DNA of 64,000 nucleotides, taken from Puccinia triticina. Lineage: Eukaryota; Basidiomycota; Pucciniomycetes; Pucciniales; Pucciniaceae. The stretch lies in assembly GCF_026914185.1 (NCBI RefSeq), contig NC_070560.1, positions 5,819,501-5,883,500 of the forward strand. The letters run 5' to 3'. Positions 29,842 to 41,530 of the stretch are shown in pieces. Both the position numbers and the translations under genes were made by a program. Position 1 is the stretch's first letter. The number at the start of each line of letters is the position of its first letter. Under the pieces are notes generated by a model. It saw nothing but the letters and a program-made list of their open reading frames with translations, had not been told where the DNA came from and ran no database searches.

Positions 29842-31958
29842 TCAGGGAGGATTTATTGATTGATTGAGGAAAATAGAGACTCGTTTGTGATTGAAAGAGG
29901 TTTCGACGGGGCTGAACGACTCGAATATCGAGTTAAGTGAGAAGCAAGTTTTCCTAGCCGGACAAGTTTGGATAAAGCGAACCAGTCTATCGGATAGGGA
30001 AGTTTGAAAGTGTCGCCGACGAATACGATCAAAAGCTGAGACATGTTCCAAAGCTTTAAAATCAGGAAGCTCTGGCTGTTCCGAAAGAATCACATCGAAT
30101 TGCTGGCTCGCTTCTGTCAAGTTGGCTAGCTTGTCATAGTGCCATGCCCGGCCTTTGCTGGACAGTGGATAGGTTCGGATTCCATCGAGGTCGTTCAGTT
30201 GCAGAAAGCGTGATCCGCCAGTTTGGGACACTAGATTGTCCAGATGGATGTTGAGGTCTGATGAACCGTCGTTGCCATCTCATCAGTAAGCATGACCAGT
30301 CAGTAAAGCGATCGATTATACATACCCTGGCCAGAAAAACCTTCAAGCGAGTGCAATGATACCATTGCTGTTCCTCCTGGATAGTTGTACATTGAGAGAT
30401 AAGTGGTTAAGGCTGTGTTTAGCGTAGCAATCACCCCAACGATTGACATTATTCCCAACTTGATCCATCTCGAGTGACGGAAAGGGCTGCTCCTATTCAG
30501 GAAAAAACGGTCAAAATTAATAAGCTCAGTGCCTTGATCGCGTCAGAAATGTTTGAGTATGATGGGTGATTTCTTGAGTGTCTTGGACTGACATACGATG
30601 CACGGACACTGAAGCGGAAAGATTCCAAACTGGGACGATGTAGATGATGAATCTAGTCTCTTTGTGGCCCAGACACGACATTGCCACTATAAACACTAGG
30701 GTACAAGCGCCCAAGAGGAATATCTTGCGATTCAAAACAAATCCCAAGAGTGCGAGTGGGTAACTGATTCCTAAGAGTTTGGGAAGCGATGATGTGAAAT
30801 AAAAGTGCCATGGCATCACCTGATGGAATAGGCAGGGTAAAATGGTTTAAGTGCTTAAATTAACCTCAAAGGCGAGATTGTTAACTATGACAGCATGAAG
30901 CCAACTCACACCCCAATCAGCAGATTTGCCTTCAAGTACGTTGAAAATTAAAGAAGTGCCCTCGGGCCAGGTCAACTTTTGCCAAAAATATGAATCAATA
31001 GGCAAGGTCATCTCTGGGGATGAGTTGTAGAGGCCAATTGGGGAAAATAGATCTTGAGCTATTCTTCGTTTGATTGGAATCAGCCAAAAGAAGATCAATC
31101 ACTCACCTAACGCAGCAAAAGTAACCAAAAACCCTCGACTCACAAGCTGCCAGAATGTGACCCGCTTAGATATCAAGCTCAGGAGGACGATCGGAGCTAA
31201 GAGAGCGACTAATTCGAGTCGAAAGATCACCGCGGCAAAAGTCAAAAACGAGCACGCATTTAAGGTCCCTTGTTTTCGCACCGAGTTCGTTTTTCCCCTC
31301 TTCATGGTAATCATATATTGACCTAATGCAATTTGGACTGTGTGTGTGTGATTAGAGCGGAGGGTGGGGTAGATAAAATGAAAAAAGTTCGTCAATATTA
31401 TTGTCTCTTGAATATGAGTATGTTTAGTTTTGTCAGTGCTACTGCAAGGATGTATGTATGTAAAGATGAATCGATCGAATGAAGACAGAGCGGACCGAAT
31501 GGGAAGGCGAACATGTTGGGCAAAGTGCGACTTGCGTAAAAAGCGAGATGGAATTGAATGGCCGAGAGCAAGAGCATGGAGACTGAGACGAGATCGCCAA
31601 AGACGAATCTAGTACAGAGTCCAAAGTAGACCAACGAGCTAGAGTTGAAGACAGCGAGGAGGGCGCGGACGAAGATTTGTTCGGCGAATTTGGATTGGAC
31701 GAGGCCGATGAATCTGAGGATGGGCAGGAGCGCCCTGGAGATCGCGCCTACGAACAGTGCGCCGATGAATGTCCGCGGAAGTGGGCCGGGGAATTGGAGA
31801 TGGTCTCCGGCGTGTGCGACGGCCGACAGCGCGGGTTGATGGATGAAGTCGTGGATGGCATGAAGGTTGAAGGACTCCTCTACTTTGGTGAAGGGAGACA
31901 AGAGCAGCTGAAGGAAGGTTGAGAGGAAGACGATGAGCGCTGCACTGATGACAAGCAT
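29842..31958 (-). CDS. ALG12: Dol-P-Man:Man7GlcNAc2-PP-dolichol alpha-1,6-mannosyltransferase
   Basis: Adds the eighth mannose to the lipid-linked oligosaccharide in the ER lumen; GT22 family, multi-pass membrane protein. Exons (high to low): 31958-31496, 31337-31107, 31013-30910, 30819-30597, 30532-30326, 30278-29842; 1665 nt, 554 aa, matching the yeast length of about 550. Frame is kept across all five introns. Landmarks: SPFTKVEESFNLHAIHDF near the N-terminus (with the lumenal catalytic E), DHLQFPGPLPRTFIG, YASRTLPNMFA, FRLELVAL, IDSYFWQKLTWPEGT, the PWHFYF stretch near 269 and the GT22 HKETRF box at 318-323, then NYPGG and a lumenal tail. I chose the ATG at 31958; upstream GTG codons are in frame, and a 5'-UTR intron (32011-32104) is likely. 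The first intron donor (GTCCGC) is weak. Confidence 0.9.
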
Positions 31959-32010
31959 GATAGCTGAGCGGTATACGCTGATGGCCACCGATCGAGCGTT
32001 TCTTGATCGG

Positions 32011-32104
32011 CTGTGGTAGCGGAAAGGGAAGAAACAGTCAGGAGATGGTCAACGGAGGAGGAACAGGATAAATAAGAGCCAGAGAGGAGTCAAGAGAGCC
32101 TTAC
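32011..32104 (-). other. Probable 5'-UTR intron of ALG12
   Basis: GTAAGG donor and a C/T-rich tract ending CTACCACAG lie just upstream of the ALG12 start. The putative upstream exon has no ATG that stays open into the gene, so the intron would be untranslated. Confidence 0.45.
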
Positions 32105-32765
32105 CGTTTCTCCCTCGATTAGTTCCGGGTCGATTCAAGCTGCAGCCGCTTCCTCTTGAACGCTCGCCGCATCGACCACTTTGGCCAGCTGCAAGCTGCA
32201 CTACTCGCAACTCCACACATTCAGCGGAGATTCCTCTTGAGGCTCTTCTACAAACCTCTCAACTCATTTTGAATCTGTGCATATTACGTATCATCGATCC
32301 GTGCATCAAGCATGAATGGACAAACTTGAAATATCCCCCCAATACTGCTCACAAGCATTACAAACAAATGCCCCCCAAGATCCTATTCTCCTGCACAGCA
32401 ATGAAGCATTGTGATCTAATTGAGGATGCCAAAGGTAAATGTTTATCAGGCACTATCATCATGCATGATATCCTCCGTTTCTGATGTAAATATGTATTTC
32501 TTCAAAAAAATAAAATGAAAACGTCAAGAAGAGATAGCCGAGTTTCAAAATGAGTTTTGTTTGTCCTAATAAGTAATCTACTCAGACTGTACACAAATAC
32601 AACATGACCGTGCTTGATATATTCTACAAATCATAACTGGCCATTTTTCTATGATAACATGCTTGCTGATCGTATCCACAGAGATAAGGTCAATCTGAAA
32701 AGGGCCTGTTGCCTGTCTTGAAGAGGCACAGTTGACCGCCCAAGATCCGTTGTATGATCAACAGT
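32105..32765. other. Intergenic between ALG12 and the secreted protein gene
   Basis: Holds the ALG12 upstream region and the 3' side of the neighbouring minus-strand gene. No other gene recognised. Confidence 0.45.
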
Positions 32766-33259
32766 TTACTGAGTCTTTTTGCCTTTGCTACAGGCCCTGT
32801 TGATAATGGTGCCGGTAGAAATCTGATGCTTGGCCTGGATGGATCAATTATCAAAGAAGCGGTCAGCACCAGCGCTTGCGAGTCGAGCCGAGGAGTATTA
32901 TGACTCTTTATCTACTCACATCGGTGTAATGAAAATTTTGGTTGCAGCAATAGCCATCAGTCCCCGATTGTTCACTGCAATCATACGTTGTGGAACCCTT
33001 TGGTTCATTTCTAGCCCCGATCACTACAGAGACGTATATATCAAGTCAGCATGATGTCCATTCCTTTTTTAGAGTAATGAAATCCCTACTGACTGTAGTA
33101 GTCATCTTGTTTCCTTGGGACTTTCATCTGGCAATAACCGGTATTCCCATTGCCGCACGTGAAAATCGAAGAGCTTCCTGGGTCATTCATGTCTGCAATG
33201 ACAGCTACTGGCAGACTGTGTGTAAGCAATAAGAGGATGAATGATTTGGGAGACTGCAT
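32766..33259 (-). CDS. Small secreted six-cysteine protein, effector candidate (112 aa)
   Basis: No named family recognised. Exons 33259-33094, 33023-32920, 32834-32766; both introns are GT-AG (donors GTCAGT and GTGAGT, also used in COPE and ALG12) and the frame closes exactly on TAA. Residues 1-22 form a signal peptide (FILLLLTHSLPVAVIAD). The mature chain of about 90 residues has six cysteines, C35, C43, C71, C81, C82, C105. Two modules look alike: C-x7-C ending GYC (35-43) and C-x9-CC ending GYCC (71-82), suggesting an internal repeat, with one module per exon. A TATA box lies 99 nt upstream. Such size and cysteine content fit apoplastic small secreted proteins of plant-pathogenic fungi; function unknown. 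Confidence 0.65.
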
Positions 33260-33357
33260 TGTGGTGTCACTGATCAGGCGGGATGGTTGAATCACAGAGG
33301 CTACTCGCAAAGACCTGATGTGACTGGTTGTAGGGGTATTGGCCTCAGATCTGCTTA

Positions 33358-33364
33358 CTTTATA
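33358..33364 (-). promoter_or_regulatory. TATA box of the secreted protein gene
   Basis: TATAAAG on the minus strand, 99 nt before the ATG at 33259, a usual fungal spacing; supports the gene model. Confidence 0.5.
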
Positions 33365-33899
33365 ATGGCAAGTGCTGGTGGGTCTCTCGACATCAGTCTC
33401 TTGATGTTTTTTTCCCCGACAAGTGCCGTGCAGTGATATGGTCGACACGGTAACCAAGCACTGCCCAGAGATTTTTGTCACCGATGGCCCGTTCTGAAGT
33501 CACCCTCGAATTCATGTCTCGTCAAAACACTTCCAGGAAAAACCCCGATCAACAAACGTGCATAGCTACATAACAGCGCTTTCGAGAAAAGCATTTCCTC
33601 TCGAGGAGATCCTTGTCACTTCCAAGGGGTAGGAGTGTTGTGGGGAACAGTTGTGGGGACTGCCCGACGTAGAAACACAGCCAGCCAGTGGCACGAGTAC
33701 CTCCTTCTCGGGTGTCAATGGCCCCAAATTTTCTGCGGCAACAAGCCCAGCATTCCAGAAAAAACATCGCACTGGCACGAAGGAGGTAAACTCAACGAAA
33801 TTCCGCCGCTTCGACACTTATCCATCTGGGATACTGCAGCCCTGTGATGGGCGAGCTGTTGGCCATCGCCGCAAGTGAAGAGGCATCGCGGTGGAGGGC

Positions 33900-34030
33900 T
33901 AACTTAACACAAGTCCCTCGCTTCGGAGGGCCCGGGTGTAGCCTGAGCCGGCGCAAAGCGCCCCTCGCGCGAGCTTGGGGCTGTTTGGCAGGGAAAATCT
34001 TACCCTCACATCTGCCCCGAACTTAACACA
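33900..34030 (+). repeat. Repeat family B fragment
   Basis: AACTTAACACAAGTCCCTCGCTTC and the following GAGGGCCCGGGTGTAGCCTG match 8148-8200; the later GGGCTGTTTGGCAGGGAAAAT matches 8266. Truncated copy. Confidence 0.6.
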
Positions 34031-34053
34031 AGTCCCTCCCTCACGCCTACGCT

Positions 34054-34054
<1 letters not shown>

Positions 34055-34113
<59 letters not shown>
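34055..34113 (+). repeat. Homopolymer G tract, 59 nt
   Basis: Uninterrupted G from 34055 to 34113, then AAA and eight more G. It follows a second AACACAAGTCCCTC copy. Could be a genuine G-quadruplex-prone tract or an assembly/sequencing artefact. Confidence 0.8.
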
Positions 34114-34114
<1 letters not shown>

Positions 34115-34124
34115 AAGGGGGGGG

Positions 34125-34574
34125 CGAAGGGCCCGCCTCCCGAAGGGAAGAACTTGCACCTAAAGTCGGCTTACGAGGGAGAGAGCTACCAGCCAAAAGG
34201 TGTGGAGGTGATCCCCCCCTCTTTTCCCCAGTAGCTCTTGTCTAAACCTCTGGCCCTTGGCACCATCAGAAGCGCAAGACGTCCAGCATACTGATTCCAG
34301 CTTGAAAAGCCCAAATATCTCTATCCTCTCCCAATAATCCCTGTGTAAATAAAATAACATTGTAAGCTATCCGACCTCTTCAAGCCCGGATATCCCAATA
34401 GATATATCCGGTGCTAAATGCATGAACAAGTATCACACAGGAGCCACAATTGTATGTACATACATATTATCAATAGATTCCAGAATCTATGGATTTAACA
34501 CTGCCAACTGGCTGTATTGAGTCAAAAACCCATGAGAGGGTCCATTGACTGATGATCCAAATGGATCTGCACCT
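34125..34574. other. Flank of the hAT element
   Basis: No gene or recognisable repeat apart from short unique-looking sequence leading to the hAT target site. Confidence 0.4.
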
Positions 34575-36894
34575 GTCAAAATTAGGGATGAAAGTGGGTC
34601 GGGTCGACCCGGCGGGTACCCGGCCCGTGTCGGGTCTGGGGCCGGGTTCGGGTCGACCTTTGTCACAAAAACCCATTTTTGACCCGACCCGCCTCAGACC
34701 CGCCAGATTTTTGGGTCGGGTTCGGGCAGCCATTTTGGCTGTCGGGTCGACCCGCCGACCCGTTTACAGACCCGCGCAGCAGGCGGGTACCCATGTAAAA
34801 CACGTGGCCCCGCGCTCCCAGACTACATCAATTGCGCGGCCGGCGCTCCCACTGGGCCACCAATCATAGTTTGCGGGGCCGTGGCCCGTCAGCACTGAAT
34901 ATATGTATATACTCAGGCTGCCGCTCTCAGCTACCGGCCCGTTACCCACGACTTCACCATGGCCAGGACCCGCTCTCAACAAGTATGCCCCCTCAAGCGC
35001 AAGAAGCACGTCCCCTCCTCAACCAAAGACAATACCGGGGCAACTAACAACGCCAAGGGCTCTATTGATCAAGACCACCAGTCACCTGCGGAAAGTGAGG
35101 CCGAAGACGACATCCAAGTCCTGGACCCCAGTCAGCCCCGTGAATCCCAAGAAAAAGCTCCCCGCTCGGCAAACGAAGCTTCCCAAACCGGAGAAAAAAG
35201 TTCGTCTCAAGGCCAAAAACCGCGTAAAACCACGAGCAAGATATGGAACCACTTCAAACCCAGTGGGGAAGGTTGGTTGTTACTTTCTCTATTCTCTGAA
35301 TCAAAAATATTCTAATGTTTATTTATTTTTATTTTGTTTGAATGTTGAAACAGGTGAAGAGAAAAGAGGACAATGTCGGTACTGCCAGCAAACTTTATCT
35401 GCCAAAAGCTCGTGCGGAACGAAACACCTTTGGCGACACCTCGAACGATGCACCTCTTATTGATCACGAAGCAGGCAGACTATGCTGCAAATCTCAAAGA
35501 ATTCGACACCGGCCAATTGGGTGTTTTCTCAGCAGAAGTCCCGCGATCTTCTTGCAAAGATGGTCGTTACTGACAAACGTTCGTTCAAGTCGGTCGAGAG
35601 TAAGCTGTTCAGGGAATTTGTGGCGAGCTTACAACCTCAGTTCAAACTCTATAGTCGAATAACCGTCAAGAAAGACATCTTGGAGATGTATCACTCAACC
35701 AAAGCCGATATTGCCCTTGAGATCGTTGAAGCGAATCAAATCGCCTTAAGAACTGACCTCTGGACGACTTCAAATCAAACCCCCTACATGGTGATCTCAG
35801 CGCATTTCCTCTCGTCCGACTGGACTCTGAAAAAGCGACTCATCTCGTTCAAGGAACTTCCGCCACCTCACACCGGATTGCTAATCGCTGAGCAGCTCTT
35901 CTCAGCGATTGTTGAATGGAAAGCTATCGACAAAGTCTCTTTTATTACTGTCGATAACGCCGCTGCAAACGATGTTGCCGTGGCTCGAGTCAAACAGTTA
36001 CTTCAAGACAAAAGTCGATCCCCACCGATAATGGAAGGGAAGTTCTTCCATGTGCGATGCGCCGCACACATCATCAACCTGATCGTCAAAGATGGTTTGC
36101 ATCAGCTCTCTCCCGCCATCAGCAAGATCCGAGACTCTGTCCGATATATCAGAAGTACCCCCTCCCGAAAGCGACAATTCAAAGAGGCTCTTGAGTTGAC
36201 AAATATTGGAAATCTAGCCCAGCCAGTACTCGATGTGCCAACGCGCTGGAACTTGACATTTCATATGCTCAATTCGTCTATACCGTACCAAGAGGCCTTT
36301 GAGAATCTAGCCCTGCAAGATGCGAACTATAACAACTGTCCTGCTGCCGAAGAGTGGGAGGAGATCACGGCAATGAAAGATTTTCTTTCAATATTCAACA
36401 CTGGTTAGTTGACATATTCATTTTATTTACTCTATCCATTTGAATAATGTACTCATTTTCAATTGTTTATTCTCAAACCCGCAGCAACATTGAAGCTGTG
36501 CATGACTCATTGTCCAACAGCCCACATGCTTTATGTGAATATAGTTAGAATAAAAAAGAAGCTGAACAATGTTCTTCAATCCGGACCGACTGAACTTTGC
36601 GATCTAGTGGAACCGATGCAAGAAAAGTACGACAAATATTGGAAAAACCCTGAAGAGTCGGCCGCAATCTTCCTCGTCTTCAATCCGCGATACAAGCTTT
36701 CGCTCATCGAGTTTCTGCTCCTCGAAAACTGTGATTCGGACACAGACAAATGTGAAGTTCCGAAAAAAATCGATGGCATAACAAAACGACTCTACGCCTT
36801 GTTCAACGAGTTCGCCTCCAACGCAAAACCAAAATCAAACACTTTGAATGCCTCTCAAGGCTCTCAATCGATGTGGAACTCCGTCCGGTGCAGG

Positions 36895-37642
36895 CTGGCG
36901 GCAGTTAGGTGGAGGGGAATGGGGAAAAGAGGTTTGTGTGCCCTCCGGGTGATGGTCGGGATGAGCGGAGAGGATCGGTTGAGCGATGAGGTTTTGGGGG
37001 GGGGAGATTTTACGACGGCGTTGAGCGCGCGTCGGCGGTTGGTTGTTTTTTGAGGGATTAAGTGGAAAGACAGGGAAGGGAAGAAGAGGACTCCAGATGA
37101 TCAATAAGATTCAGGATGGCGCTATGGAGGGCGTCGGATAATCAACAATAAACTCTGATGGATTCCTAATTTGGGATCAGCTAGGTTCCATGCCCCCCTT
37201 CCTCTGAGTTCGTGGGCGAACTCAGACTCCAGGGGGCGCCGCGGACTGCGGACCCGTCATCACGCCCCGCACGCGCACAAAGACAAAACAAAACAACACA
37301 AAACCACAAGCAGGCTACAAAAGAGAACAAACCAAACCCTCCCCACTGAACCCATCCAAAGCGCGCAGTAGAGAAAAGGAAAATAAAACAGAGGATCCAT
37401 GAAAAAGAAAACAACAACCTGAGAGAACAAGCAGAACAAACAAAGGAAAGGGTGATCCTGAACACGTCTTGAAGGCGCGACGCGCGCCGCGTTGCAAGAT
37501 CTTGAAAGGAACTGAGTCTTGAGTCTTGAAGCTTGAATCCTGGGGCACCTCGACCAGCCGCGCGCCAGCGCGCAATGCTTTGAACTGAGTCTACATCTGT
37601 ACCATGCGGCACACCACATCGATCAACAATAGTACAACTTTA
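36895..37642. mobile_element. Foreign DNA inside the hAT transposase, class unknown
   Basis: Transposase homology stops at about 36890 (SQSMWNS) and resumes at about 38114 (KSRFKEYLAS). Removing the solo LTR leaves about 780 bp including a GAGTTCGTGGGCGAACTC hairpin near 37207 and A-rich/C-rich stretches. No family or target duplication identified. Confidence 0.5.
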
Positions 37643-38077
37643 TGTTGGAATTTTGCCATTTCCTCTTACTTACACCTCTAAAACATTGTTTCATGTCATT
37701 CTCAAAAGCATTGCCAGTATCCTTGTTAGTACAGATTTTATCACACCAAGTAGTCATTGAACCGTGTGTAGTAGATAATATCTTGTCATACTTGTTATCA
37801 CGCATAGTCTCAGAGATAGTATAAATGAAACTTGTCTTGATCAAACTTTTTCATTATTCTATTGTCTTCCAACCACTTGTTGGCCGCTTGTTTTTAGTCT
37901 ATTTAAAGCCAGCCTACAACAAGAAATTACACTCATTGGTTCTCCTCATTCTTTCTCCGCGCCCCGCTGAGCCGCATCCGGTGAGAGAGTCATCCTCACT
38001 GCCCAAATTCTTGAGTTCTTATCAATACTCATCTTAGCCCTTTTATTTCTCGTGCCTGAAAGTTCTAAATTCTAACA
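37643..38077. mobile_element. Solo LTR, 435 bp (Ty1/copia-like ends)
   Basis: Starts TGTTGGAATTT and ends AAATTCTAACA, inverted terminal TGTT(G)GAA/TTCTAACA, with an exact 5-bp duplication CTTTA (37638-37642, 38078-38082). A TTTAAAG box near 37900 may be the LTR TATA. A solo LTR is left by recombination between two LTRs. Confidence 0.85.
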
Positions 38078-39079
38078 CTTTAGATTCTAAAAATACGTTT
38101 GAAGACATTTAGGAAAGTCGCTTCAAGGAGTACCTTGCAAGCAAGATGACAAAGACTGTACCAACAGTCACGGCTACGGCAGAACTTGATCTCTATCTGC
38201 AAGAAGGCACGGTTGCCGTCGATACTCCGTCGTTCGATATCCTCGATTGGTGGAAAACAAACGCATTCCGATTCCCAACCCTTTCAAAACTGGCGAGGTA
38301 CTTCTTAATAGCACCGATGACATCAATAGCATCCGAGTCAGCCTTCTCAACTGGGGGAAGAGTGCTCAGCCCCTCTAGAAATCGGCTGAATCCCGAAACA
38401 CTCGAAGCCCTTGTCTGCGGGCAAGATTGGATTAGAACCAACAAGGGCCTCTCTGACCAACAGCCCGAAGAATCTGAGCTTAACTCCGACTGATATAGTA
38501 TAAGTTCTGATGTTTTTTTATCCAACCTCTTTCACATTCATTGAAAAAATATCGATATCGTGTTATATATACAGAATTACATTGAATAAATAAGACAGAA
38601 TTACTAAATAAGAATGAGATTGATTGAATGATTTCCATGAGCTGTTGGCATGGAAATAAGCCATAAATATGGCTTGACCCGAATCCTGACCCGCGATCCG
38701 ACCCGCCCCGACCCGGACCCGACTTCATCACAAGCAGGGTTGGGTTTGGGCAGTGCTAACCTGAATCCAACCCGACCCGCCCCGACCCGCAATTATACCC
38801 GGGTCGGGTTTGGGCACCGTTTTCCAACCCGAACCCGACCCGGTTTCATCCCTAGTCAAAATCTACTTCCCAAAAAACCAGGGAATGATGGACTACAAAT
38901 CACAAGCCACTGGCTATTTTTGGCCAATTTTTTCCAAAAAAAAAGGGGATAAACCTGAGAAGCAAGGCTACAGCTTTGTCTACTCAGAATTATCTTTGAG
39001 ATGTTATGTATTTTTTAAATAGAGGTTGAGTTTAAACAATGTGAAAATCAGGCCAATTTCTCAAAGTACTCAGGCTGCG

Positions 39080-39720
39080 GGGACAACTTTTGGTGCAAGC
39101 CTCTCCTACAGAGAGTCCCTTTGGGACCCCCGTTTGAGAGGCTTTGTTAAGCTCACATCTGCCCCACCATCCTGGATGAAAACCCTTCAGCCAAAAGAAC
39201 CGGCCAAAAGGCCTGATTTTTCTCTATCTTTCCGCGCTAGACAGACCACCCGGGGTTGTCAACTTCCCCGTCAATGAATTTTTGAAGTTTTTATTTTCCT
39301 GTGTATATCATTGAAACGGCTCCATTGTCTTTTGAAACATCTTGTCATTGAGTAACTGTATGGATCCGCGGCTGATATGCCCCCTGTGCCAATTGAACAA
39401 GGTGCCTCCATGAGAGACCCTCACTCAAATGCCAGGGAATGGATACTATTAGCCCAAAATATGACAAAAAAGGTATGGCCATAAAGCCAAGATGCTAGAA
39501 TACATGCCAAATTTCACGGCATGTTGATTGGCTTGATGGTTTGGTAGTTACAAGTGTCTGAGTTGCAAAAAGGCAAAAAAGCCACAAAAAGCCACAGCTC
39601 TCTGGCCATGGCTGGGACTTTCTCATAAGTCCCTCTTTCAGAGGCTTTCTTCGCGAAGCACCTTCGGCGCGCCGGCTCCCCCAGCCCCTGAAACAAGGGG
39701 ACTGCCCAGAAGGACTCCAG
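39080..39720 (+). repeat. Repeat family B, uninterrupted copy
   Basis: Carries both halves found at 8145-8420 and 11668-12045 in one piece; at the break point it reads CCGTCAATGAATTTTTGAAG, the empty target of the foldback element. Confidence 0.65.
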
Positions 39721-40568
39721 AAACAGTGATCCTTGAAAATGGAAAAACTATGGCCGTGTTTGGCAGCGTGATTATTACACAATAAATAATCAGACTTACT
39801 TTGAGCACTGTCAAACACCTAACTCAGAACAAGTCCCACCTGGTGGGAGAATCGCTGTGGCTGGCCACAAAGTGCCCCTTCCTGCAGGGAGGGAAATTTG
39901 GCTGAGAAAGAAATTCCAAATGGCCAGAGGAAAAATATTGAGCCTCACCAAGCCCCCCCCCCCCCCCTCAGCTCCTGTGGACCTGCCCCAGTGCCAAAAT
40001 ATACTTCCAGATCTCAGCTTTCAACTGGTGCTGGTCTCATCTCCCCAATCCCTACCATTTTCACTGCACTAATCTTTTAAAAATGAGAACAAAAAACACA
40101 AAGAAATGTAAAACAAGAATCTGCAACACTCATGCCTTGTGGATCTTGGATTCAAAACCAAAATATATGTGCAGATCCTCCTGTAGCCACACAATTGCTG
40201 AATTTTCTTGTAGAGATGATGTTCACTCTTGCAGATTTGCAGAAAATCCAAAAATGGATCTTCAGAGCAATGGAAAATCCTTCAGGATTCCTTCAAAAAT
40301 CAAAACAGATTCCTTCCATCATTTTTTGAAATTTTCACTGAAAGATTTGTGTGAGGGTGTGCATCAGTAACATCCACAAATCTGTCTATTTAGTTTTCTT
40401 TCTACATATTTGGTTTATTTTTAAATAATTTTCTAGTGATTTTGGGGTTGAGTATCCTTCCTTTCCCTGCTATCCTGCAGACATTATGCAAAAGATTCTA
40501 TTCCAGAGAGCCCCTGGGCGGGTCTCCTGTACCCTCTGATTGAGAGGCTTAGTTAAGCTAGGTCAAGA
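39721..40568. other. Intergenic, no gene recognised
   Basis: AT-rich, with a 14-nt C run near 39953. No supported feature. Confidence 0.45.
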
Positions 40569-40640
40569 TCAGGGTGTAAATGGGTTGGGCTGACCCAAAA
40601 CCAACCCAAGACCCATTGGTGTTTGGGTTAGGGGTTCTTC
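40569..40640 (+). mobile_element. Truncated end of the 3182-3914 MITE family
   Basis: TCAGGGTGTAAATGGGTTGGG followed by decayed GACCC/GGGTT words matches the left end of the element at 3182; the other end is missing. Confidence 0.65.
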
Positions 40641-41239
40641 TTCTGGTACCCAAGCTGTACATTGGGCCCACCCAGGATTCAGTCACAAGCTTGAAACATC
40701 TCCCCCTGCAATACACATACATGGCATCTGAGAATGCTTCTGTGAAGCAGATCTCCCTTGGCCTCTGATGCACAACTTTAAGGGAAAATTGTGGTGTGAG
40801 GGCACAATCAGCTTGCATGTGGCGACCTGTCCTCTCCAAAGTCAAAAGGTAAAAGGAGATGTTGCCCAATCACACAGGGACCATCTGAGAAAGGCACCCG
40901 CCGTCTGCAACAGTTGCAAAAGAAGAAATTTTTCTTGTGTTACCCACCCCAATCATTGCTCCCATCATTTTAAAATGGTTCATGATGCCCATTAAGAAAA
41001 GCTTAAACATCTAAAATATCTGCCATTGAGCAATTCAAACCAATTATGGTGATCCCTACAGCTAAATGTGTAATTCCTGTTTGCTCAGAGTTATGTGAGA
41101 TCTCGCTTTCCACAACCAACCTCACAAGGATTATGATGTGAATGATTGGAAATTGGTAGGTTGGAACCCCATCTGTATTTTGAGAAGGCCAGAAAATCAA
41201 CAGATCTTTACCAATGAGATGTCAATGGCGGGCCAGCTA

Positions 41240-41530
41240 TTCCAATGCAGCATTAGCATGGTGTAGTGTAGCAGAATTCTGCTGACATTTAGTGTAGTGT
41301 TAGTGAAATTGTAGGGGATCTGAGACAGCACTAAGTCTACGCGCACAGGGTGCAAAGAAGGGCCTGCTACGCTGCACTACAGAAATTTTTAGTGGCTTTT
41401 TGGCATTTTTTGGAGCTAAAGTGCTGTAGTGTAGCAGCAGTAGCCGCACACTAACACTACAGAAAAAAGGGCCACTGTTAGCGCCGCTACACTAACGCAA
41501 AGTGGCTCCATAGGGTAGTGTAGCTTAGTG
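41240..41530. repeat. Repeat family C, TGTAGTGTAGC-rich
   Basis: Copies of GTGTAGTGTAGC and GCTACACTAC in both orientations around a central GGGCCTGCTACGCTGCACTAC; related to stretches at 2795, 8735 and 29385. Confidence 0.5.

Larger units (their letters stand above)
34959..38493 (+). pseudogene. hAT transposase, broken
   Basis: Exons 34959-35271, 35354-36403, 36485-about 36890, and a last part from about 38114, with GT-AG introns at 35272-35353 and 36404-36484. An N-terminal basic/acidic region is followed by a BED zinc finger (IWNHFKP...CRYC...HLWRH). The RNase H-like core has DLWTTSN (first Asp), FITVDNAAANDVA (second Asp) and RCAAHIINLIV, then W-N-x-T. The C-terminal hATC dimerisation domain has DILDWWKTNAFRFP and SIASESAFSTGGR. 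A single TGA at 35460-35462 interrupts the frame after the finger, and about 1.2 kb of foreign DNA separates core and hATC domain. It would cut and paste the element if intact; this copy should be inactive. Confidence 0.9.
34583..38854 (+). mobile_element. hAT transposon, 4272 bp, decayed
   Basis: TIRs TAGGGATGAAA / TTTCATCCCTA are perfect over 11 bp and continue imperfectly through GGGTCGGGT. An exact 8-bp duplication GTCAAAAT lies at 34575-34582 and 38855-38862. Subterminal zones (34600-34770 and 38680-38845) are packed with GGGTCGGGTTCGGG-type repeats. It encodes a BED-finger hAT transposase interrupted by one stop and by inserted DNA. Related non-autonomous copies are at 3182-3914 and, truncated, at 40569. 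Confidence 0.92.

Noticed and set aside
31398..31988. GTG at 31988 as ALG12 start
   Set aside because: Non-ATG; the ATG at 31958 gives a protein of expected length, and the upstream codons are probably 5'-UTR.
33899..34163. Poly-Pro and poly-Gly ORFs
   Set aside because: Direct translation of the G homopolymer; no gene.
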